From Nakazawaea peltata (Eukaryota > Ascomycota > Pichiomycetes > Alaninales > Pachysolenaceae), in assembly GCA_001599355.1 (NCBI GenBank), contig BCGQ01000003.1, positions 994,468-1,058,467 of the forward strand: 64,000 nt of DNA, read 5' to 3'. Shown in pieces: positions 26,323 to 34,210 of this stretch. The translations under genes and the position numbers were made by a program. Under the pieces are notes generated by a model. That model did no database searches and was not told the DNA's origin. It saw only the letters and a list, made by a program, of their open reading frames with translations. How positions within the stretch are numbered: position 1 is the first letter of the stretch; each line of letters opens with the position of its first letter.

Positions 26323-26425
26323 GATGTTATTAACGGACTCAAAACCAGCTGAGACTTTGTAATGTGAACTTGATTGTATCGTGTGCTGCTAATCGTCTAG
26401 GGATGAGTCAGCGGCAAGGTTGGGG

Positions 26426-26434
26426 GGTGGCAAA
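26426..26434 (+). promoter_or_regulatory. PACE element GGTGGCAAA (Rpn4 site) upstream of TMC1
   Basis: A perfect nine-base proteasome-associated control element, GGTGGCAAA, lies about 104 bp upstream of the TMC1 start. Rpn4 binds it in S. cerevisiae at proteasome and partner genes. Confidence 0.8.
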
Positions 26435-26887
26435 TGGCGGGTAAAAAAAAGGGCTAAGATCTCGGGACGTATCCGTTAATAGCTCAGCTTATAGTTTATA
26501 TCTTCACCGAAACTTCTCTGCTTTGATGAATAACAAAAGCAAGGTATCGACAATAATTAGATTTATGACTATTAAAAGGAGGCAAAAGGAGGCAAAAAGC
26601 TGCGGTGTTTTCTGTTTTTGATGTTTCTTTTTCTGCTTAGAAGTTTCTTTTTATGAGATAAGGGAAAAGAAATGGGGAATCGAAGGGGGGAGGAAGTCGA
26701 AGGGGGAAGGAAGGGGGATGGGAGGAGGGTCAGATGTTTGGTGGGGGAGGACTTGAGGTGGATGAGAGTGTGGAGTCAAAGGGGTAGACGATTGGTGGAG
26801 TTTTAATGGGCTACCTTTCTAGGGATTGTTCTATGTTTGGGAGTTACCGTTGGATCTCGAATCCCGAATCCCGAAGCGCCCCTAAAG

Positions 26888-26970
26888 TAGTTGTGTGCGC
26901 AGCTCTGGGTTTCTCTGTGCGCATCTTTGTGTGCACTTTTGTGCGCAGCTTTGTGAGCTGCTCTGTGCAC
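26888..26970. repeat. Degenerate GTGCGCAGC/TTTGTG repeat
   Basis: Four to five copies of TGTGCGCA(T/G)CT or TGTGCAC-like units spaced 12-17 bp apart. It also opens frames on both strands, which are artefacts. Confidence 0.7.
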
Positions 26971-27177
26971 TACTGTACGCTACAGGGGAACCGCAGCAAA
27001 AGATAGTTAACGTTTTTTTGTATGCAGCGCAATTACAAAGATCTGTGAGATTTAAAGAGATTTCGGGTGGTTCGGTTGAAGTGGTGAGGAAATAGAGGAA
27101 ATTCGAATGAAGAAGGTTTTTCATCCCTGCAGTAATAACCGTCAACTCCCGAGATCGCTTGGTTTATTAGTAATTCC

Positions 27178-27365
27178 TAGCACTTCCCAACATTTCCCAA
27201 CACTTCCCAACACTTCCCACCACTTTCTCACCACTCCCTCACACTCCCCCTATATTTCCCTTTATATTTCTCTTTATATTTCCCCCCATATATTTTTTCC
27301 CTATATTTCTCTCTATATTTCCCTTTATATTTCCCTATATTTCCTCTCCTGTATTTTCTATTACT
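27178..27365 (+). promoter_or_regulatory. Pyrimidine tract with TTCCCAACAC and TTTATATTTC repeats, TOM6 promoter
   Basis: CACTTCCCAA repeated four times, then TATATTTCCCT-type units repeated eight to nine times. It ends about 120 bp before the TOM6 start, like the CT-rich tract at SCT1. Confidence 0.6.
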
Positions 27366-27489
27366 TACCCCTTTAAACTTTTAGTATCTAATGCACGACC
27401 CTTAAACTTCAACGCAAATAAAAATTTTCGACATTCCTTTCTAAAAGGAGGTCCCTCTTCAAACAAGACATCCACATAACTATAACATA

Positions 27490-27651
27490 ATGTCCGGAAT
27501 TATCCCATCTTCCAAGCCATCTGAGGACTCCTTCTTCGCCAAGATCAAGGAGACTCCAATTTTCACTGTCGGTGTTCATTTAACTTTGTTTGCTGCCGGT
27601 GTTGCCTTCATCCAATCTCCATTGATGGAGATGTTGGCTCCACAGTTGTAA
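27490..27651 (+). CDS. TOM6: Mitochondrial import receptor subunit Tom6
   Basis: 53-aa protein starting MSGIIPSSKPSEDSFF. The C-terminal half, FTVGVHLTLFAAGVAFIQSP then LMEMLAPQL, is nearly identical to the Tom6 tail anchor of S. cerevisiae (GVAFIQSPLMDMLAPQL). Tom6 stabilises the Tom40-Tom22 complex in the outer mitochondrial membrane. It is too short for most gene finders. A GT-rich sequence straddles the stop but is not needed for a full protein. Confidence 0.95.
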   Translation: MSGIIPSSKPSEDSFFAKIKETPIFTVGVHLTLFAAGVAFIQSPLMEMLAPQL

Positions 27652-28344
27652 GTTTGCTGATGTTTTTGAGTATGTGTATATAGCTGAATAAACAATTATG
27701 ACGATATAATTGTAGATATACGGGTTGGGGTTGTGTTTTGCATGGTTCAGTTTAGCTCACAGCGGATCCCGACTCTAAGACGAAATCAGAGGGGATCTTC
27801 TAATGGAAACCGTGGGTCATCCTCTGGTAGATTTACTTCAAGTCATTTAAAGTTTCTCCTTCTCATGCAGTCAACTCCATTGCAGCATTTTTGTCTTCGT
27901 TGTCATAGTTATGCTTTTCTACTCATCGCGAATAGCTCTTTCCCCTCCTTTTCTGGCCGTATCCGTAGTTACATCACTTCAAAATGAGGGTGAGTGCTCT
28001 GCCTGTTGTGAATTACATTATTCTGTAGATTCTTCTCTAGATTCTTCTGTAGAACCCTTTTGTAGAACCCTTTTGTAATACATAATGTCTTAAGATAAAC
28101 CTCATCTACGTCTGCTATTCGCACAATTACCGTTGATAAATCTACATTCAATCACATATCACAATTTGCTTATATATCATCTATATATGCAGCCAGGAAG
28201 ACCAATTGAAAGATCCAAAATTGTTGAAGCAACTAGTCTCATCCAATATTCTTCAAAACCTGGCATGACATGCAGCTTATTTGAATTTTTAAATTTTGTA
28301 ACTAATATTAACGAAAGGATACTTTTGGTATAAATTAACACCAC
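27652..28344. other. Intergenic region between convergent TOM6 and PMP3
   Basis: About 690 bases between two convergent short genes. Some short frames are open, but none is convincing; a possible spliced micro-ORF (27984 and 28195) lacks a branch site and I reject it. Confidence 0.5.
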
Positions 28345-28758
28345 TTATCTGGACAAAACAACGTACAAAGCGTGTAAAATTCCTGGGAACCAAACGAAAC
28401 AACACAATACAATGTTGATGAACAAGTCAGAACCGACACCACATTCCATGAAGACAGCCAATGGTGGCAAGATAAGGGCTGGAGTAAAGTTAGTATAAAC
28501 TGTATAAGCAGTAGAGGATATAGTAGAAGATATGGATTGTATCAGTCATTATTCACTTTTTCGTAAATAATTGACTATTATTATCAAACATTACACCACC
28601 AACCCATCGTAAATAATATCAATACCCTATTGTACCCCGTGGCGTTTAAATTAGACCCTGAAACAAGGGTCCAGCTAACTCAATTCAACCCAAAATCTTC
28701 AAATCCCAATCAATCCAAACTTACCTATAATAATAGCAATAATTTTAGCAGAGTCCAT
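28345..28758 (-). CDS. PMP3: Plasma membrane proteolipid Pmp3 (spliced)
   Basis: 55-aa two-helix proteolipid of the Pmp3/UPF0057 family, which affects membrane potential and salt tolerance. Exon 1 is 28725-28758 (MDSAKIIAIII plus one base) and exon 2 is 28345-28478 (ALILPPLAVFMECGVG to ALYVVLSR). The minus-strand intron 28479-28724 has GTAAGT and TACTAAC-N8-AG. Total coding length is exactly 168 nt, the family's 55 aa. The split between two exons explains why no single open frame shows it. Confidence 0.95.
28479..28724 (-). other. Spliceosomal intron of PMP3
   Basis: 246 nt, 5' GTAAGT, branch TACTAAC (complement of GTTAGTA at 28489-28495) and acceptor CAG. It interrupts the first transmembrane helix coding sequence. 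Confidence 0.92.
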
Positions 28759-29015
28759 CTTGGAAATACAATCAATAACTCAACCTGTAGTCAAACCTAT
28801 AACTAAGGGCTTATTATACAAATACAAAGAGCGGGAGCGGCTAAGAAGAAATTGGAAAAGGGAGAAAAAGAGAAAATTGTAGGCTGCTTTCGGATTGCCT
28901 AATTGGGAAATATATCTTAAAAGGGATATAGATAAGGGATGACAGAGATGGGGAAGCTGTGGTCAGGCACGTCTACATGTTACGATCATCTAATTCCGTG
29001 TATTATAGAACGAGA

Positions 29016-29978
29016 TCAAATTACATAAGGTACATAAACCTTTCTGTTCTTTGGATATTCTGGGAATTCCTTCTTTAAATTTTTGTGCTTCTTAACAGCC
29101 CAAATAAACATTTGACCTGTAGCTACGATGAAGAAGAGCCAAGAGGTCCAATTCATGACCATAAGTGCGAAACAGAACCATACAATGCTCTCACAAAAGT
29201 AGTTTGGACAAGAAACGAAATTGAATAAAAATCCGTATGGGATTTTGTGTCCTTTGGATCCATCTTTTCTCAAGTTACGCAAAATGATATGACAATACAG
29301 ATTAGCCAGCTCGGCAAGGAAGATTATCAGACCCAAGATATAGAGCTGGGTGGTTGGGGTGTTTCTGACGTAGAATACGTAGTCCCAAATAGACGAGTAA
29401 TCGCTATCTCCATTGTTATTACGCTTACTGTAGAGAATCACGGCGAAGTTGATACCACTCAAGACCCAGTAGTGGAAACAATTCTTAAACAAATTGAAAA
29501 GTGGCATAGTAGAAGATCCAAATACATGGACAAACAATGTTTCGTATTCTCTTTTCAAGAAATGCAGAGTAATAACGATGTAGGCGGCGACCTGAGTAGG
29601 TGAGGCAAAACTAGCATCATAAATCAAGTAATAAAAGATGGTATTGATCAAGATCGGTCCGAGATATTCCATAACGAATACGAATCTCCAATTGATTTGT
29701 GGTCCCAAGTCCTTGGCATAAACGACACTATTTTCGGACAAATTATTACTTGAAACGGAACCGTACAAATCAAGTGGGGCATATTTAGCAACCTTGGACT
29801 CTTTTCCGGTCTCATCAGCCTCTTTCAATGACGACAATCTGACACGGTCTAATGACTTTCCATTGACTTCTGCGTATTTCAGCGCAATGTCCTTGATTCT
29901 GGTCTCCAGAGTCGTGTTGACACGGATTTCTCTTAAAGATTTTGATCTTGGTTTAATAAAAATAGGAAATTCTGACAT
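29016..29978 (-). CDS. TSC13: Very-long-chain enoyl-CoA reductase Tsc13
   Basis: 320 aa from the ATG of MSEFPIFIKPRSKSL; the in-frame TTG upstream is not used. It catalyses the last step of fatty-acid elongation for sphingolipids in the ER. The steroid-5-alpha-reductase fold shows FVMEYLGPILINTIFYYLIY, FVHVFGSSTMPLFNLFKNCF, HYWVLSG, HKIPYGFLFNFVSCPNYFCE and the C-terminal VYVPYVI. Multiple membrane helices are present. CTG codons at AE-CTG-AN-CTG-YCH fall where relatives have Leu and Phe/Leu, so these do not fit CTG = Ala well. Confidence 0.95.
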   Translation of the reverse strand: MSEFPIFIKPRSKSLREIRVNTTLETRIKDIALKYAEVNGKSLDRVRLSSLKEADETGKESKVAKYAPLDLYGSVSSNNLSENSVVYAKDLGPQINWRFVFVMEYLGPILINTIFYYLIYDASFASPTQVAAYIVITLHFLKREYETLFVHVFGSSTMPLFNLFKNCFHYWVLSGINFAVILYSKRNNNGDSDYSSIWDYVFYVRNTPTTQLYILGLIIFLAELANLYCHIILRNLRKDGSKGHKIPYGFLFNFVSCPNYFCESIVWFCFALMVMNWTSWLFFIVATGQMFIWAVKKHKNLKKEFPEYPKNRKVYVPYVI

Positions 29979-30456
29979 TTTTCTCCTCAATTCAAACCTT
30001 AGCTGATTTCTCCGTAAGATATTACAGCGGATCTATGGTCTTTTATGATTTGGTTTCTTTGCTGTCTTCGGAACGATGAGTGAAATTAAAACGGTGGAAA
30101 AAAACCTGTCGCGCCAGTGCCGGGAGCCGATTGCTGTCTGTGTATAAAATTAGTAAACTGCTATGGAATTTAGTAGCATCGGAATTCGGAACGAGCACAA
30201 ACCCGAATGGGGAAATATATCCGCAGAAGAAGGGGGAGACGGGATGAGTCCAGGGCTCGTATTCGGAATTGAATTGTAAGGGGAGAATTGGCTGCGGATC
30301 ATCGACGATTAGAGGCTGATCTCATTGCTATTATGCTCAGCATATATGCTCCGTCTGATTTTCTACACATTATCGACTAAAGTATGTACATATTCATTTC
30401 TTGCTCTCCCCTCTATTAATATACACTATATTACATTATTTATTCTCCAATTCTCC
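29979..30456. other. Intergenic region IPL1-TSC13
   Basis: Between two minus-strand genes. It has a GCGCCAGTGCCGGGAG patch and GC-rich CGGAATTCGGAACGAGC near 30180, otherwise unremarkable. No gene seen. Confidence 0.5.
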
Positions 30457-31614
30457 TCAAAGCACACTGTTCTTCTCTGTTGACCATTTCCGTCTATTTT
30501 TAATTATCCATGGATGTTGATCCACCATACTAAGCGAATATCTCTGAGCAGGATCATATTTCAAAAGATTCCGGATCAAGTCTGCTGCATCCGGATCTAC
30601 ATGGTCAGGTATCTTTAGATCCACCTTGGCGATCTTCTTGTAGGTGACATTGCGGTATTGGTCCTCAAATGGAGGATATCCGCAAAGAAATTCGAACATC
30701 AATACACCTAGGGCCCAAACGTCCACCTTTTCATCGTGCTCTTTCAGTTCAACCATTTCCGGAGGTAAATAGTCCAACGTTCCACACATTGTGGACCGCT
30801 TACTGGAAGGGGAGTACACGGACCAGCCAAAATCTGAGATCTTGATGGTGTTATCGAATCCAAGTAAGATATTCTCTGGCTTGATATCACGATGGATGAT
30901 GTGTTTACGATGTAAATGACTTAAAGCATGTGCCATTTGTGAGATGTAATGCGACAGAGGTACATCGTCGAAACGCTTGCGTTTCTTAAGAAACCGATAC
31001 AACTCACCATATACTACGTATTCCAAAATTAAGTAGACACGTTGCAGATCATGGAAATAACCATACAACCTCACACAATTCTCATGACGGATATTTGACT
31101 GGATTTCAACTTCTCTTCTGAATTGGTTCTCCACCTTGAATTCACTGAGTTCTTTCTTTTCCATAACTTTTAATGCACAAACGTAACCTGTTTTCAAGTC
31201 CTTAGCACAATATACTTTGCCAAACTTACCTTTACCCAACTTGCGTCCTATTTCGAAGTCATTGATCGTATAATGGCGGTAATGGCGTAACGAAGAAGCC
31301 GGTGAGATGCGAGGAATATTGTTGGCGGGCACTGTAGCCACACTCAGTCTTTGTCTCTTGAGGAGATGTTTGCTGGATCTCGCAATAGAGAGCGCCGAGG
31401 AAGTTTGAGGTGATCCTCCATTTGAAGCGCGCCATTTCTCGGTATTATGTGACTTTCTTGACATGTGTTGTAATGTATTGGGATTGATCTTAGAGAGGGG
31501 GTTTCGTACGGAGCCGCTGTTGGCAGAAGCAGCACTAGTACGACCTGATAATGCACCAGGTTTCGATAAACGAGCCCTATTGATCATCTGATGAGAAGAC
31601 TGATGTAACTCCAT
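30457..31614 (-). CDS. IPL1: Aurora kinase Ipl1
   Basis: 385 aa Ser/Thr kinase of the chromosomal passenger complex, which corrects kinetochore attachments. The P-loop GKGKFGKV is at residues 127-134, the VAIK-type Lys is at K149, then the catalytic loop HRDIKPEN, DFGWSV, and the activation loop TMCGTLDYLPPEMVE, typical of Aurora. The N-terminus (about 1-110) is basic and disordered. Its CTG codon at 31045-31047 lies in YFHD-CTG-QRVYLILEY, where human Aurora A has HDATRVYLILEY, so it aligns with Ala. Another CTG at 30955-30957 falls on the Ala of Ipl1 NDILASDYI. Confidence 0.96.
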   Translation of the reverse strand: MELHQSSHQMINRARLSKPGALSGRTSAASANSGSVRNPLSKINPNTLQHMSRKSHNTEKWRASNGGSPQTSSALSIARSSKHLLKRQRLSVATVPANNIPRISPASSLRHYRHYTINDFEIGRKLGKGKFGKVYCAKDLKTGYVCALKVMEKKELSEFKVENQFRREVEIQSNIRHENCVRLYGYFHDLQRVYLILEYVVYGELYRFLKKRKRFDDVPLSHYISQMAHALSHLHRKHIIHRDIKPENILLGFDNTIKISDFGWSVYSPSSKRSTMCGTLDYLPPEMVELKEHDEKVDVWALGVLMFEFLCGYPPFEDQYRNVTYKKIAKVDLKIPDHVDPDAADLIRNLLKYDPAQRYSLSMVDQHPWIIKNRRKWSTEKNSVL

Positions 31615-32290
31615 TGTACTGTTGAGGTATAAGCTAGCTGATGCTTGGTCCTGACTTATCTAAATATGTTTATGTAGAAGAATTGGTTTGTTTACATAAT
31701 AAGAGGGATTATTTGTGTGTGCACGACCTTTATTTGGGAGATTTTACACGACTCATCGGGTTGAAATCAAATTAAGTTTGAGTTTTATTTTTGGTGATAT
31801 GTACACGACTAATTTATTAGCTAGTCAGTACACGACTAGAAAATTCTATGGAACAATAGGAGGATGTAAGTTGTGGGGAATAGAAGGGATGAGAGGAATG
31901 AATGAGGCGATGTTGGACAAAATTGAGGCTCCTGTGTCTATGAATGTGTTTAATATTTATGGCTCCTCGTTCTCCCCCTTTCTTCCGTCTACCCCTCCCC
32001 CATTACCCCGTATTTGTCTGCGCTAAAAATACTCGTACTGAAAAAGGCTATCGATATTGTTAGGATCAGGACAAGCCATCACAAAAAATTTTTATAGAGG
32101 AGAGGTGTTTTAGAAGGTGAATTGAGGGTTGAAATTCGCACTGGAAACTAACTAGAATAGCTACATTTGTGATTCTGTGGGGATTGCCTAAGAAAATTTC
32201 AGGTAAGAATAAGCGGCTAAATTTCAGTGATTGATTTGATTGGATCCCTTGAGTAGGGTGATGAGATAGAATAGAACGAGAACAGTAGAA
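31615..32290. other. Intergenic region IPL1-MFS (divergent)
   Basis: About 676 bases between divergent genes. It contains ACACGACT repeated (TACACGACTAATTT, TACACGACTAGAAA), an AAAAAATTTTTAT element near 32082 and a C-rich stretch near 31970-32010. No gene seen. Confidence 0.5.
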
Positions 32291-34210
32291 ATGACAGTTA
32301 ATGAAGACAAGTCTAGAAAGATGGGAGAAGAGAAGAAATTGGAAGAAAAACAACAGAAGGTCCAGAACCTGGACAATGGTGATGATCAATCACTTGGCTC
32401 TGATCTGGAAAGTGACCTGCTGCCAGAGCAATACCAGCGGGAGGGAAGTCAGATTCTGAAGATGAATTCGGGGGCTTATGAAATGGCCGGTGAAGATGGA
32501 GGTCATCAAGGTACTATTCATCGGAGATTATCAGTTCTGAGACCTCAATTTGAGCCGGATTCGTTCCGGAACTTATCACTGATCCCTCCTCCGGTTCCAG
32601 AGTCGCTTCCGACGACTCCGGGATTTGATGATATTGGGGAGATGTATTTCAATAGGAAAGATCCTTTGTTATTTCCACAGCAACAGCTGCTGTTTCTGCA
32701 ACTGCAACTGCAACTGCAACTGCACAACGACAACGAAAGTGAATTGGCACGGCTGATGTCTAATCTTGTCCATGGAACCACCGATGTCAATGATGAACCG
32801 GTAGAAGAGATGACATTGAAGTTCCCACCACGTAATCTTTGGAGAGTTCTTGCTGTATGTGCTTGGTCTTTCTGTGGAGGACTGAGTGATGGTGCTCCTG
32901 GTGCTCTCTTGCTTAGAATCGAGAACTATTATTCGATCAGTTACTCAATTGTATCATTGATTTGGTTATCGAATGCTTTGGGGTTCATCATAATTGCTCT
33001 GATCAGTGACAAGATGGATCTGAAGCTTGGGAAACGTAATATGATCGTATTTGGATGTGTTATGATGCTGATCTTTTTTGGTATCGTCAGTTCAGGAACT
33101 CTATTCCCAGTCATTTGTGTAGGTTTCTTCTTTGGAGGTATTGGACTTGCTACTTGTTTGAGTCAGATGAACATTTTCCTCTCAAGATTCGATAAAGCAT
33201 CCACTTACCTTGGATGGTTCCATGGGTCTTATGGATTGGGAGCCACAGTTGCTCCTATCGTGGCCACTTCTATGGTCAATACCGGAGTCAAATGGCATTT
33301 CTATTATTTAATTTTACTCGGAGTTGGGTTCTGTAATGCTGCCAATTTATGGTTCTCATTTACCGGTTCCGACACGGACTTGAAACCATGGGATCACCAG
33401 GAACTGGTCCATGATGGTTCACATGATGACTCGTCGACCGCAGAAGACATTGGTTTGACCGAGTTCACCCGTTCTCAACTAGTAAATACTAATGTAGATT
33501 ACCGTAATAACACAACAGGAAACGATTATGAGTCTGTTCCTAACAATAACAGTGCCGAGACTAGACGTGATAAGATACCAGCTGAGCCTGTGATTCCTAA
33601 GGGAGATTTCAGATTGCTGATCAAGAATGTCAGAACTTGGCTCTTGACCACATTCGTCTTTTTCTACCAAGGAGCAGAGGTTTCATTACCTGGATGGTAC
33701 GAGACGTTTCTCACCGAGTATCGGTCGGCCGATCCAGAATCTTTTGGGTACGTTGCCTCTGGGTTCTGGGCTGGCTTGACTATTGGAAGACTTTTCTTAG
33801 TCGAAAGGATCCACAAGAGATTCGGAGCCAAACGTGGAGTGTCTTGTTTGGCCATGTTACTGATCATTTTCACTGCTTGTGGATGGGCCATTTCGAATGT
33901 CTATGTCTCTCTGACACTTATTTCTATAGCTGGTATTTGGGTAGGTCCTATCTATCCATTAATGATCACTGTAGCTACACGGGTGTTACCTAGAAAGATT
34001 CAAGTTATTTCTCTTACTATCATGACATCTGGGGGGTCATCTGGAGGTGCTTTATGGCCATTCTTGACGGGATTAGTATCTCAATTTGCTGGGGCATTTG
34101 CTGTGATGCCAATTTTCATTTCGTTATTCTCCGCCATGGTATTTGTATGGTTTGTCTTACCTAATCCTGACAGATCTATTGTTAAGAAGCCATGGCAGAG
34201 ATTATTTTAG
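32291..34210 (+). CDS. Major facilitator superfamily membrane protein (Bsc6-like)
   Basis: 639 aa. A cytosolic acidic N-terminus (about 1-185) is followed by 12 predicted helices, starting NLWRVLAVCAWSFCGGLSDG with APGALL, which resembles the D-x2-PG-x-LL opening of this fungal MFS family. The A-like loop DKMDLKLGKRN follows helix 2 or 3. A middle cytosolic loop (360-440) and a second bundle (NVRTWLLTTFVFFYQGAEVS to FVWFVLPNPDRS) complete the fold. The overall form resembles Bsc6; the substrate is unknown. CTG codons in helices may be read as Ala. Confidence 0.85.
   Translation: MTVNEDKSRKMGEEKKLEEKQQKVQNLDNGDDQSLGSDLESDLLPEQYQREGSQILKMNSGAYEMAGEDGGHQGTIHRRLSVLRPQFEPDSFRNLSLIPPPVPESLPTTPGFDDIGEMYFNRKDPLLFPQQQLLFLQLQLQLQLHNDNESELARLMSNLVHGTTDVNDEPVEEMTLKFPPRNLWRVLAVCAWSFCGGLSDGAPGALLLRIENYYSISYSIVSLIWLSNALGFIIIALISDKMDLKLGKRNMIVFGCVMMLIFFGIVSSGTLFPVICVGFFFGGIGLATCLSQMNIFLSRFDKASTYLGWFHGSYGLGATVAPIVATSMVNTGVKWHFYYLILLGVGFCNAANLWFSFTGSDTDLKPWDHQELVHDGSHDDSSTAEDIGLTEFTRSQLVNTNVDYRNNTTGNDYESVPNNNSAETRRDKIPAEPVIPKGDFRLLIKNVRTWLLTTFVFFYQGAEVSLPGWYETFLTEYRSADPESFGYVASGFWAGLTIGRLFLVERIHKRFGAKRGVSCLAMLLIIFTACGWAISNVYVSLTLISIAGIWVGPIYPLMITVATRVLPRKIQVISLTIMTSGGSSGGALWPFLTGLVSQFAGAFAVMPIFISLFSAMVFVWFVLPNPDRSIVKKPWQRLF
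32695..32726 (+). repeat. 6-bp coding repeat (CTGCAA)n in MFS gene
   Basis: About five CTGCAA copies alternating a CTG codon and Gln; with Ala decoding this is an Ala-Gln run in the cytosolic N-terminus. Confidence 0.9.

Larger units (their letters stand above)
26323..27489. other. Intergenic region between TMC1 and TOM6
   Basis: About 1.17 kb shared promoter of divergent genes. Contents: PACE, a G/A-rich stretch (26660-26760), a TGTGCGCA-type repeat (26888-26970) and a long pyrimidine tract (27178-27370) before TOM6. No gene seen. Confidence 0.55.

Noticed and set aside
27984-28333. Possible spliced micro-gene (ATGAGG then CCAGGAAGACC)
   Set aside because: Plausible donor and acceptor but no branch site, and the product resembles no family.
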